A DNA stretch of 7,127 bases from Desulfuromonadaceae bacterium (GCA_021107335.1 JAIOSZ010000094.1:1-7127); one strand, 5' to 3'. Shown: positions 1 through 5,872, counted from the stretch's first letter. The notes: generated by a model not told the origin, from the letters alone. Made by a program: numbers and translations.

Positions 1-273
1 CAAAAAGTAGGCAAAAAATGGCTGCCACTGCGTGGAGCATGCTGTCGCGCAGGTAAGGAGAAGGCTAACTTCCCTAGAGCCATTACACAACGCTAGTAAT
101 TTCTTTGCGCGGCCCTTCTTCTGACAGTTGGTTGCTAAAATGATCGGTCCGGATCTCTTTCTGGCAGTGATGGAAGGGGCTGTTTGGTTTAAAAACCAAT
201 AACGCATATGCAACACCGCTACGACAACCTCGGCCGATGGCTGCTTGCAAGTTATTCCCGGGACCGGCGAAGT
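1..273 (+). repeat. Dispersed repeat copy 1 (left end cut by window edge)
   Basis: First copy of a non-coding repeat found three times in the window. The core (1-225) aligns with 5442-5665 with 29 mismatches and one single-base gap by hand count, about 87% identity; the first 46 bases are identical. Weaker similarity continues to about 258 (compare 5666-5699), and 258-273 matches the right-end module at 5857-5872 (CCGGGACCGGCGAAGT). Position 1 falls inside the right arm of the A/T-rich stem seen whole in copy 3, so the left part lies outside the window. A CTGCGTG/CGCGCAG stem (28-34 with 46-52) keeps pairing through one G-U. The frame that is open in copy 2 is stopped here by TGA at 122-124, which argues against a protein. 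Orientation is given relative to the other copies; the transcribed strand is unknown. Confidence 0.85.
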
Positions 274-320
274 TGATCTAAGGTTTGCAGCTTTCAGCCA
301 GCCTCAGACAAAAAAACAAG

Positions 321-584
321 ACCGGCGGGTCGCGTCCCGCCAGCCGCCTTCCTTTTTCTCCAAGTGGCAACAAAAAGGAAGCAAAAAGTGCCTTGCCACT
401 GCGTGGAGCATGCTGTCACGCAGGTAAGGAGAAGGCTAACAACCCTAGAACCATCCTACAGCGTCAGAGGTTTCTTTGCGCAGCCCCTCTTCCGAAAGAT
501 GTTCGCTAAAACTCTCGGTCCGCTTCTCTTCCCAACAGTGATCGAAGGGGCTGTTGGTTTTAAAACCCATAACGCATATGCAAC
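321..584 (+). repeat. Dispersed repeat copy 2, abutting the hldD stop codon
   Basis: Second copy, with its left end module intact. It begins with a GC hairpin GGCGGG/CCCGCC (324-329 with 336-341), then an A/T-rich stem CTTCCTTTTT/AAAAAGGAAG (348-357 with 372-381), then the core. Core stems are CTGCGTG/CACGCAG (399-405 with 417-423, around the palindrome GCATGC) and CCAACAG/CTGTTGG (532-538 with 551-557), which runs into the perfect palindrome GGTTTTAAAACC (556-567). The conserved 3' motif AACGCATATGCAAC is at 571-584. Similarity to copies 1 and 3 stops here, only 7 bases before the hldD stop codon. There is no right-end module. This copy is the most diverged of the three. Confidence 0.85.
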
Positions 585-591
585 CCAACCA

Positions 592-1548
592 TTACACCCC
601 AGGATTATCCTTCAACCACTCCATATACCGCTCCACGCCCTGCTCAACCGTGTGAAACTCACCTTCATAGCCCGCCGCCCGCAAACGACTCAGATCGGCC
701 TCTGTGAAGCTCTGATAGCGACCTTTCAATTTATCCGGGAAGGGGACGTAGATCAACTCGCCCTTATCGTGGGCCTTGAGCACCCCTTTGGCCACATCGT
801 TGAAGCTCTGGCTACGTCCGGTGCCGACATTAAAGATACCGGAGACACTTGAATGATCGAGGAACCAGAGGTTCACATCCACTACGTCGCCGACATAGAC
901 AAAATCTCGGCGCTGCTCGCCGTCACCGTAACCATCGCAACCTGCGAAGAGCTTCACCTTACCTTCGGCGCGCAACTGGTTGTTGAGATGAAAGGCGACG
1001 CTGGCCATGCTGCCCTTGTGCTGCTCGCGAGGACCGTAAACGTTGAAGTAACGAAAACCGGCGATCTGACTTTTGGCGCTAGGCATAATCCGCCGCACGT
1101 ACTGATCGAAGAGCACCTTGGAATAGCCATAAACATTGAGGGGCCGTTCGTACTGGGGATCTTCATTGAATACCGTGCCGCCGCCGTAAGTGGCAGCGCT
1201 GGACGCATAGATAAAGGGGATGGAGCGCTCCAAGCACCAGTGCAGTAATACCTTGGAGTAGCTGAAGTTGTTTTCCATCATGTAGCGACCGTCCCACTCG
1301 GTGGTGGTGGAACAGGCCCCCTGATGCAACACCGCTTCGATGGCGCCGCCGAAGTCGTCGCCGGCTTTAAGCCGGGTTAAAAACTCTCCCTTGTCCATGT
1401 AATCGGCCAATTGAGCGTCGGCAATGTTGGCAAACTTGGTGCCGTCGGTCAGATCGTCCACCACCAGGATGTCGGTCCGCCCCCGTGCGTTGAGAGCCTG
1501 AAGGATATTGCTGCCGATAAAGCCGGCGCCGCCGGTAACGATGATCAT
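592..1548 (-). CDS. hldD: ADP-L-glycero-D-manno-heptose-6-epimerase HldD (RfaD)
   Basis: This cytoplasmic SDR-family epimerase interconverts ADP-D-glycero- and ADP-L-glycero-D-manno-heptose, the last step in supplying the heptose of the LPS inner core. The 318-residue product is close to the usual length. It opens with the nucleotide-binding motif TGGAGFIG (residues 5-12), and an acidic pair D31-D32 ends the second strand of the Rossmann fold. The catalytic set is complete: S116, Y140-x3-K144 and K178, at the same numbering as E. coli Hld[14 protein letters not shown] (167-179) and the late [12 protein letters not shown] block (213-224) are family hallmarks. The ATG start has AGAGGA about eight bases upstream. 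It lies 43 bases downstream of the dinG-like gene in the same direction with no clear terminator between, so the two are probably co-transcribed. Repeat copy 2 begins just beyond its stop codon. Confidence 0.96.
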   Translation of the reverse strand: MIIVTGGAGFIGSNILQALNARGRTDILVVDDLTDGTKFANIADAQLADYMDKGEFLTRLKAGDDFGGAIEAVLHQGACSTTTEWDGRYMMENNFSYSKVLLHWCLERSIPFIYASSAATYGGGTVFNEDPQYERPLNVYGYSKVLFDQYVRRIMPSAKSQIAGFRYFNVYGPREQHKGSMASVAFHLNNQLRAEGKVKLFAGCDGYGDGEQRRDFVYVGDVVDVNLWFLDHSSVSGIFNVGTGRSQSFNDVAKGVLKAHDKGELIYVPFPDKLKGRYQSFTEADLSRLRAAGYEGEFHTVEQGVERYMEWLKDNPGV

Positions 1549-1591
1549 CTGTGGAATCCTCTCTATATCTTCTTGCAGTTAAGTTGCAAAA

Positions 1592-4126
1592 TCAGTCGGC
1601 TGTCGATAGTTCGGCCTGAAAACGGGCCATTTCAGCCAGAACCTGCTCTGCCGGTCCGGTCAACACGCGGGCGTCGGGCAGGGAGCGAAGAAAGATGCGT
1701 CCGTAGCCCTTTTTGACCACCCGGCTATCGAGAATCAAAACCACCCCCCGGTCGTTGCGGTGGCGAATCAGGCGGCCGAAGCCCTGCTTAAACTTGATTG
1801 CCGCCTGGGGCACCGTGTAGCTCATAAAGGGATCGCCACCGGCCTTCTCAATGGCTTCGGCCCGCGCTTCGAGCACCGGTTCGGTAGGCACCTTAAAGGG
1901 CAGCCGGGTAATGATGACCTGCTCCAGGGAACGGCCCGGCACATCGACCCCTTCCCAGAAGGAATCGGTGCCGAACAGCACGCTGGTGGCATCTCCGGCA
2001 AAGGTCTTTAGCAGCCGGTGGCGGTTTTCCTCCCCCTGACGCAGGCAGCGATAACCGCGAGCCTGAAGCACCGGGGACAGTTCGCCATGGACTCGGCGCA
2101 ACAGGGAATAGGCGGTAAACAACACGAAGGAGCGACCGTCGGCGGAAACTATAGCCCGTTCGCTGAGATCCCGCACCATTTCGCCGTAGCCGCCCCGGCC
2201 CGGCTCGGGCACATCGGTGGGCACCACCACCAGAGCCTGGCTGGCAAAATCGAAGGGCGACTGTAGCAGCAATTCACTAATCCGGGTTGGCTCGGCCCGG
2301 TCGATACCGACCCGTTCCTTGAAATAGCGGAAGGAGTCAGCAACGGCTAAAGTGGCACTGGTCATAACCACGGACCGGAACCGGTCGTAGAGAGCCAGCT
2401 TAAGGCGCTCGGCGACGGCCAACGGCGCGGTGCAAAGGCGCGTGACAACGCTCTGACCGCGACCGACACGCCCCAGCTTGACCTCGAACCAACCGCAAGT
2501 TGAATCGTCCGTGGCAATAAAACAACTCAAGTCAGTAGCGATGCCGCCGAGACGACCGACCACACCCCGCAGGTCAGTGAGGGGAGACGTCAGCTTCTCG
2601 GCCACCAGCTCGGGCAGCTCTTCACATTCTTTGAGCAACCCAGCCAAGGCCTTGGCCAAGTCTTCGGTCTGCCGGCTCAACTGCCGAACCCGCTCGACAA
2701 CCGAAATCCAGAAATCACTGCCGGTCAGTTTCGGCACCAGGCGCTGCTTCAGGTCTTCCCGCTCGCTGATGTCTTGCTGCAGGTGATCGGCCAGCTCGCG
2801 GCCGATATCCTCCAGATCCGCCACCGCCCGGTCGAAGAGCTGCTGACGATCGACAAATAGAGCCTCGACCCGCTCATGCAGCCGCCGGTAGAGGGCGTCC
2901 TCGCTGTCCGGCAACTCTATGGACAGTTTAGCCAAGAAGCGGGGCAACAGACCTCGTTCGGCCTTGCGCGGATGGCGCAGGCGATTGAGTACCCGGGCGA
3001 AGGCGAAACGGGTCACCTGGGTAGAGAAGTAGCGGGTGGCGACGTCCTCAAGATGATGGGCCTCATCGAGTATCACCCGATCAAAGGGGGGCAGAACCGC
3101 GGTGCCCGTATAGTTATCGGTCTGCAGGCGCAGAGCCAGGTCAGACAAGAGCAGGGCGTGATTGACCACCAGCAGATCGGCCTGAGACGCCAGACGGCGG
3201 GCCTTGTGAAAGAAACAGTCGCCATAGTAAGCACAGCGAACCCGGGCACACTGATCGGGTTCGCAACAGACCTCTTCCCACACCTGGCTACGGGGGACGA
3301 AGGACAACTCCTCTTTGGAACCGTCGCTGGTCTGTTCGGCCCAAGCGAGGAGGCTGTTGAACTCCGCGGTCATTTCACTGTCAAACAGCCCCGGCTCGAG
3401 GTGGGCCGTTTCGGTGCGGCGGCGGCACAGATAGTTGCTGCGCCCTTTGACCAGCACGGCCCGAAAGCGCAATCCTGCCGCTCGTTGCAAAAAGGGCAGG
3501 TCCTTACGAATCAACTGTTCCTGCAGGTTGATGGTGTTGGTCGAGACTACCACCCGCTCCTCGTTAGCCAGAGCCCAGAGCAGGGCCGGCACCAGGTAAG
3601 CCAGGCTCTTGCCGGTGCCGGTACCGGCTTCGATGGTGGTCAGTTGACCACGATTGAAGGCCTCGCCGACAGCGAAGGCCATGCGCAACTGTTCGGGGCG
3701 CTCTTCATAGCCAGGCAGGCTGGTGGCCACCACGCCGTCGGGGCCGAGCAGTTCGCCGATGCGTTGTGGATCGACGTGCTGCTCCAGTCGCGGCGCAAAG
3801 GGCTCCACGACCTTATACACAGTTTCCACAGAGTTATCCACAATGTAGAAAGCGACCCCGAGAGAGCCCAGCCGAGAAGCAATCTCTACATCGGCGGATG
3901 AAGGCTGCAACTGGCCGCCGGGATGGTTATGAATGACCACATCACCGAAGCGGCAGGCTTGTAGAACAGCGGGGACCGCCTCGGCATTGCCCCGAGCCAG
4001 CACCTCGACCTCGACCAGGCACAATTCGCTGTCGGTGTGGCCGAGAAAAAAGACCTCGTTGCCATTGGCGGCTCCAATGGCCCGACGCATCTGTTCGGCG
4101 GCTTGGGGGTGAATAACCTGATCCAT
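1592..4126 (-). CDS. dinG: DinG/XPD-family ATP-dependent DNA helicase with N-terminal JAMM (RadC/JAB-like) domain
   Basis: An 844-residue superfamily 2 helicase. Helicase motifs appear in order: a Q-motif-like RPEQ (143-146), Walker A GTGTGKS (168-174), DEAH (354-357), TSAT (589-592), FGTDSFWEGVDVPG (718-731) and QGFGRLIR (781-788). Cysteines C234, C293, C298 and C304 have the last three in the x4/x5 spacing of the E. coli DinG [4Fe-4S] ligands; C287 and C288 are extra. Known DinG enzymes unwind 5'-3' and act on forks, D-loops and R-loops. The first ~115 residues are a separate domain with E24 and H66-x-H68-x7-S76-x2-D79, a complete JAMM zinc-peptidase signature, and HNHPGG strongly recalls RadC. 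E. coli DinG (about 716 residues) lacks such a domain, and Bacillus DinG has an exonuclease there. The ATG start has AGAGGAA ten bases upstream. The helicase assignment is firm; an active JAMM enzyme is inferred. Confidence 0.93.
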   Translation of the reverse strand: MDQVIHPQAAEQMRRAIGAANGNEVFFLGHTDSELCLVEVEVLARGNAEAVPAVLQACRFGDVVIHNHPGGQLQPSSADVEIASRLGSLGVAFYIVDNSVETVYKVVEPFAPRLEQHVDPQRIGELLGPDGVVATSLPGYEERPEQLRMAFAVGEAFNRGQLTTIEAGTGTGKSLAYLVPALLWALANEERVVVSTNTINLQEQLIRKDLPFLQRAAGLRFRAVLVKGRSNYLCRRRTETAHLEPGLFDSEMTAEFNSLLAWAEQTSDGSKEELSFVPRSQVWEEVCCEPDQCARVRCAYYGDCFFHKARRLASQADLLVVNHALLLSDLALRLQTDNYTGTAVLPPFDRVILDEAHHLEDVATRYFSTQVTRFAFARVLNRLRHPRKAERGLLPRFLAKLSIELPDSEDALYRRLHERVEALFVDRQQLFDRAVADLEDIGRELADHLQQDISEREDLKQRLVPKLTGSDFWISVVERVRQLSRQTEDLAKALAGLLKECEELPELVAEKLTSPLTDLRGVVGRLGGIATDLSCFIATDDSTCGWFEVKLGRVGRGQSVVTRLCTAPLAVAERLKLALYDRFRSVVMTSATLAVADSFRYFKERVGIDRAEPTRISELLLQSPFDFASQALVVVPTDVPEPGRGGYGEMVRDLSERAIVSADGRSFVLFTAYSLLRRVHGELSPVLQARGYRCLRQGEENRHRLLKTFAGDATSVLFGTDSFWEGVDVPGRSLEQVIITRLPFKVPTEPVLEARAEAIEKAGGDPFMSYTVPQAAIKFKQGFGRLIRHRNDRGVVLILDSRVVKKGYGRIFLRSLPDARVLTGPAEQVLAEMARFQAELSTAD
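3813..3842 (+). promoter_or_regulatory. Cluster of three DnaA-box-like 9-mers inside the dinG-like gene
   Basis: Three 9-mers lie in the same orientation within 30 bases: TTATACACA (3813-3821), GTTTCCACA (3822-3830) and TTATCCACA (3834-3842). The first and third fit the TTATNCACA DnaA-box consensus exactly, and the third is the classical strongest box. The middle one differs only at its first base from the looser TTWTNCACA form. The site falls in codons 95-105 of the helicase, at the end of the JAMM domain. No A/T-rich unwinding stretch is beside it, so it is not an obvious origin. Binding by DnaA is inferred. Confidence 0.45.
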
Positions 4127-4157
4127 TAAATATCCGTTCCTCTACGCGAAAGGCGTC

Positions 4158-4186
4158 ATTATAGGGAATCGGTGAGCAAAAGAAAA
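4158..4186 (-). promoter_or_regulatory. Putative promoter of the dinG-hldD operon
   Basis: Read on the minus strand, a perfect TATAAT (-10) occupies 4163-4158. A poor -35, TTTTCT (4186-4181), lies 17 bases upstream. A start near 4151 would give a leader of about 25 bases ending in the AGAGGAA ribosome site. Because the -35 is weak, an activator or a different sigma contact is possible. Confidence 0.5.
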
Positions 4187-4220
4187 GCACCTCAAGGCAA
4201 AGGCCTGACGCAACAGGCGA

Positions 4221-4248
4221 TTGACAGACTGGGGAGAAATGATAACTT
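4221..4248 (+). promoter_or_regulatory. Putative promoter of doxX
   Basis: A perfect TTGACA (4221-4226) is followed after 16 bases by TAACTT (4243-4248), a weak -10 preceded by the extended -10 dinucleotide TG (4240-4241). It sits about 50 bases upstream of the doxX start, in the divergent spacer with the dinG-like gene. Confidence 0.4.
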
Positions 4249-4298
4249 GATTAACAGGAAAAGATGTTTGATGTTCGATCTGCCTCAAGGAGGATTTT

Positions 4299-4742
4299 AT
4301 GCTGAAAAAACTGCTGGCCACCCCGGATGATCTCGCCCTGCTAATCCTGCGGCTGGTACTGGGCGGAGTCTTTTTCATCCATGGCGCACAAAAGGCCCTC
4401 GGCTGGTTCGGCGGCCACGGCCTGCCAGGAACTCTTGATGCCTTTACCCAAGGAATGGGCCTGCCACTGCTGGTCGCGGTGCTGATAGTGGCTGCCGAAT
4501 TTCTCGGCCCCATCGGCCTGATCGTCGGTTTTCTAACCCGCCCCGCCGCCGCCGGTATCTTTGCGGTGATGGTTGGTGCTATCGGCCTGGTGCATTTAAA
4601 ACACGGCTTTTTCATGAACTGGTTTGACAAACAGGCAGGCGAGGGGTATGGATATCACCTGTTGGCCATCGGCATCTCCCGGGCCTTGGTGGTTGGCGGC
4701 GGGGGAAAGGCCTCCATCGACCGTTTGCTGTCCCGCGAATAG
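4299..4742 (+). CDS. DoxX family integral membrane protein
   Basis: A small inner-membrane protein of 147 residues, typical of the DoxX/YphA-like family. Four hydrophobic segments are visible, at about residues 12-34, 55-80, 84-100 and 118-134. Family marks are the early LRLVLGGVFFIHGAQKAL stretch with its HG-QK signature (17-34), AAEFLGPIGLIVGFLTR (65-81) and the HGFFMNWF block (102-109) before the last helix. DoxX proteins have been linked to thiosulfate:quinone oxidoreductase in Acidianus and to thiol/redox stress complexes elsewhere. Nothing here fixes the partner, so the biochemical role stays unknown. The ATG start has a strong AAGGAGG (4287-4293) five bases upstream. It is transcribed alone, divergent from the dinG-like gene and closed by the hairpin terminator at 4807-4844. 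Confidence 0.9.
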   Translation: MLKKLLATPDDLALLILRLVLGGVFFIHGAQKALGWFGGHGLPGTLDAFTQGMGLPLLVAVLIVAAEFLGPIGLIVGFLTRPAAAGIFAVMVGAIGLVHLKHGFFMNWFDKQAGEGYGYHLLAIGISRALVVGGGGKASIDRLLSRE

Positions 4743-4745
4743 CTA

Positions 4746-4761
4746 GTTTTCGTTCGAAAAC
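4746..4761. repeat. Short hairpin just after doxX
   Basis: GTTTTC/GAAAAC (4746-4751 with 4756-4761) around a GTTC loop begins three bases after the doxX stop codon. The sequence CTTTTG follows at 4766-4771. It is A/T-rich with a short loop, so it could be a weak first-stage terminator or an mRNA 3'-end stabiliser upstream of the stronger hairpin at 4807. Confidence 0.4.
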
Positions 4762-4806
4762 GATTCTTTTGAACCAGGCGATCCATGGCCTGCACCTCAA
4801 CGAGAT

Positions 4807-4844
4807 AAGAACCCCGTGACCGCTTTCGGTTTCACGGGGTTCTT
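4807..4844 (+). terminator. Rho-independent-type terminator after doxX
   Basis: A perfect 13-base-pair inverted repeat, AAGAACCCCGTGA (4807-4819) with its complement at 4832-4844, encloses a 12-base loop that can fold further (CCG/CGG). The stem is GC-rich in the middle and the right arm ends in GTTCTT, but the T run after it is short. It lies 65 bases past the doxX stop codon and before the promoter of the next gene, so it should insulate the two. Confidence 0.8.
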
Positions 4845-4868
4845 GCGTTCATATAAAACTCACCCTGC

Positions 4869-4897
4869 TTGACGAATCAGCGCTCACGACCTACTAT
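4869..4897 (+). promoter_or_regulatory. Sigma-70-type promoter of the Fe-S scaffold gene
   Basis: TTGACG (4869-4874) and TACTAT (4892-4897) are separated by exactly 17 bases, matching 5/6 and 4/6 of the consensus hexamers. Transcription from about 4904 would give a leader of roughly 40 bases before the ATG at 4942. Confidence 0.6.
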
Positions 4898-4902
4898 CGT
4901 GA
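4884..4902. promoter_or_regulatory. Palindrome overlapping the -10 (candidate operator)
   Basis: TCACGA (4884-4889) and TCGTGA (4897-4902) form a 6-7-6 inverted repeat spanning the -10 element. A further TCACGA occurs at 4929-4934, touching the ribosome site. The position suits a repressor. The sequence does not resemble the IscR sites I know, and no regulator gene is in the window. Confidence 0.4.
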
Positions 4903-4941
4903 CTGTCTCTGAATGTCACCTGTTGCGATCACGAGGTAACC

Positions 4942-5322
4942 ATGTACAGCCCCGCCGTTATTGAACACTTTACCAATCCACACAACATCGGTTACATCGA
5001 TGATGCCACCGTGGCCGTGCAATATGGCGAGCCCTCCTGTGGCGATTTCCTGCTGGTTTTTCTCAAAATTGACGACGATATTATCAGCGAGATGAAATAT
5101 AAGGTGTTGGGCTGCGCTGCGGCGATCGCCACCGCCTCCATGACCAGCGTCATGGCCACCGGCCGCTCCGTTAGCGAAGCCCTTGAGCTGACCGAACCTG
5201 AAATCGTCGAAGCCTTGGGAGGACTTCCTCCCGACAAGGTGCACTGCTCTAACCTGGCCGTGGGGGCTCTGAAGGCAGCGCTGAGGGTTTATCTCAGCCG
5301 GCAGGAGCAGGCGGCGGAATGA
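4942..5322 (+). CDS. NifU/IscU-type iron-sulfur cluster assembly scaffold protein
   Basis: A 126-residue protein matching the IscU fold (NifU N-terminal domain) over its whole length; E. coli IscU is 128. IscU scaffolds build [2Fe-2S]/[4Fe-4S] clusters on three cysteines and pass them to apoproteins in the cytoplasm. All three are present in the right settings: C33 in PSCGDF with D35 (the C-G-D motif), C58 in LGCAAAIA, and C102 preceded by H101 in KVHCS. The chaperone-binding loop that reads LPPVK in E. coli is LPPDK here (95-99), so HscA-type recognition may differ. It has no C-terminal NFU domain, so it is not full-length NifU. GAGG (4933-4936) lies five bases before the ATG start. No cysteine desulfurase, hscA/B or ferredoxin gene is next to it; it appears monocistronic. 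Confidence 0.93.
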   Translation: MYSPAVIEHFTNPHNIGYIDDATVAVQYGEPSCGDFLLVFLKIDDDIISEMKYKVLGCAAAIATASMTSVMATGRSVSEALELTEPEIVEALGGLPPDKVHCSNLAVGALKAALRVYLSRQEQAAE

Positions 5323-5331
5323 AACTCCTGA

Positions 5332-5367
5332 TTTCTGAGCTCCAACGGAGCCGACGGAGTTCAGAAA
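5332..5367. terminator. Hairpin after the Fe-S scaffold gene
   Basis: TTTCTGAGCTCC (5332-5343) pairs with GGAGTTCAGAAA (5356-5367) over 12 positions with one G-U pair and a 12-base loop. It begins nine bases past the stop codon and is followed by the T-rich TACTTCTTT. The T tract is broken, so efficiency is uncertain, but position and stem strength suit a terminator. Confidence 0.6.
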
Positions 5368-5393
5368 CACTACTTCTTTAGAATCCTTATTAA

Positions 5394-5700
5394 ACCGGCG
5401 GTTCGCGGCCCGCCAGCCGCCCTACTTTTTGTCCAAGCCAACAAAAAGTAGGCAAAAAATGGCTGCCACTGCGTGGAGCATGCTGTCACGTAGGATGGGA
5501 GAAGGCTAACTACCTTAGAGCCATTCCACAACGACAGCGATTTCTTTGCGCGGCCCTTCTTCCGACAGATAGTTGCTAAAACGATCGATACAAGTCTCTT
5601 CCTAACAGTGATCGAAGGGGCTGTTGGGTTTAAAACCAGCAACGCATATGCAACACCCCTACGACTCCCTCCACCGACCCGCTGCCTGCACGCTGTCCCA
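5394..5700 (+). repeat. Dispersed repeat copy 3, in the convergent intergenic region
   Basis: The most complete copy. Its left module has a GC hairpin GGCGG/CCGCC (5397-5401 with 5410-5414) and a perfect 12-base-pair A/T-rich stem CCTACTTTTTGT/ACAAAAAGTAGG (5421-5432 with 5441-5452). The core (5442-5665) shares CTGCGTG/CACGTAG (5469-5475 with 5487-5493, one G-U) and CTAACAG/CTGTTGG (5602-5608 with 5621-5627, one G-U) with copy 2, then GGTTTAAAACC and AACGCATATGCAAC (5641-5654). Similarity to copy 1 continues weakly to about 5699. It lies between the 3' ends of the scaffold and SDR genes. Open frames across it are not kept in the other copies. Confidence 0.88.
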
Positions 5701-5754
5701 ATGTCAGAGGAGCCGCCAACGAGGCAGCTCTCTTCAATGCCGTAATATTGGGAC
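5695..5754. repeat. Long-range inverted repeat
   Basis: GTCCCAAT (5695-5702) and ATTGGGAC (5747-5754) are perfect inverted 8-mers. They enclose an inner imperfect stem, AGAGGAGC against GCTCTCT. The segment has no counterpart in repeat copies 1 or 2, where the sequence jumps from the CCC at the left arm to the right-end module, so it may be an insertion within copy 3. Function unknown. Confidence 0.4.
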
Positions 5755-5802
5755 GTCGACTTGAAAACCTGCGCGACAGAAGTCTGGCGACAGCCAATCC
5801 GT

Positions 5803-5872
5803 CCTTTCTTTGGTTACTTTTCTTTAGACTAGTAAAGAAAGTAACCCGGCTGCCGGCCGGGACCGGCGAAGT
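5803..5872 (+). repeat. Right-end hairpin module, inverted relative to the left module of copy 3
   Basis: GGTTACTTTTCTTTA (5812-5826) pairs with TAAAGAAAGTAACC (5833-5846), one base bulged, around a short loop. A GC-rich tail with GGCTGCCGG and CCGGGACCGGCGAAGT (5857-5872) follows. Read in reverse complement, the order (GC-rich block, then CAGCCG, then an A/T-rich stem with a TAC-TTT core) matches the left module at 5394-5452. The tail also ends copy 1 at 258-273. It lies 36 bases past the SDR stop codon and could also serve as that gene's terminator. Confidence 0.65.

Noticed and set aside
1..600. CRISPR array or tRNA in the repeat-rich left end
   Set aside because: The repeated unit is over 200 bases with no regular short repeat-spacer pattern, and no cloverleaf with a T-arm GTTCRA motif was found.
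364..852. 162-residue plus-strand open frame, with overlapping frames at 245-427 and 285-509
   Set aside because: It runs through repeat copy 2 and then antisense to hldD. The same frame is stopped by TGA in repeat copy 1 and not kept in copy 3. No family motifs.
3780..3860. Replication origin around the DnaA-box cluster
   Set aside because: The boxes lie within a conserved coding region with no A/T-rich unwinding stretch and no dnaA, dnaN or gidA-type neighbours.
2876..3901. 341-residue plus-strand open frame
   Set aside because: It is entirely antisense to the dinG-like gene, whose helicase motifs are intact. The antisense product shows no recognisable domain and is a product of GC-rich codon use.
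4142..5370. Minus-strand open frames at 4142-4630 and 4894-5370
   Set aside because: They are antisense to doxX and to the Fe-S scaffold gene, both of which have strong ribosome sites and clear family motifs.
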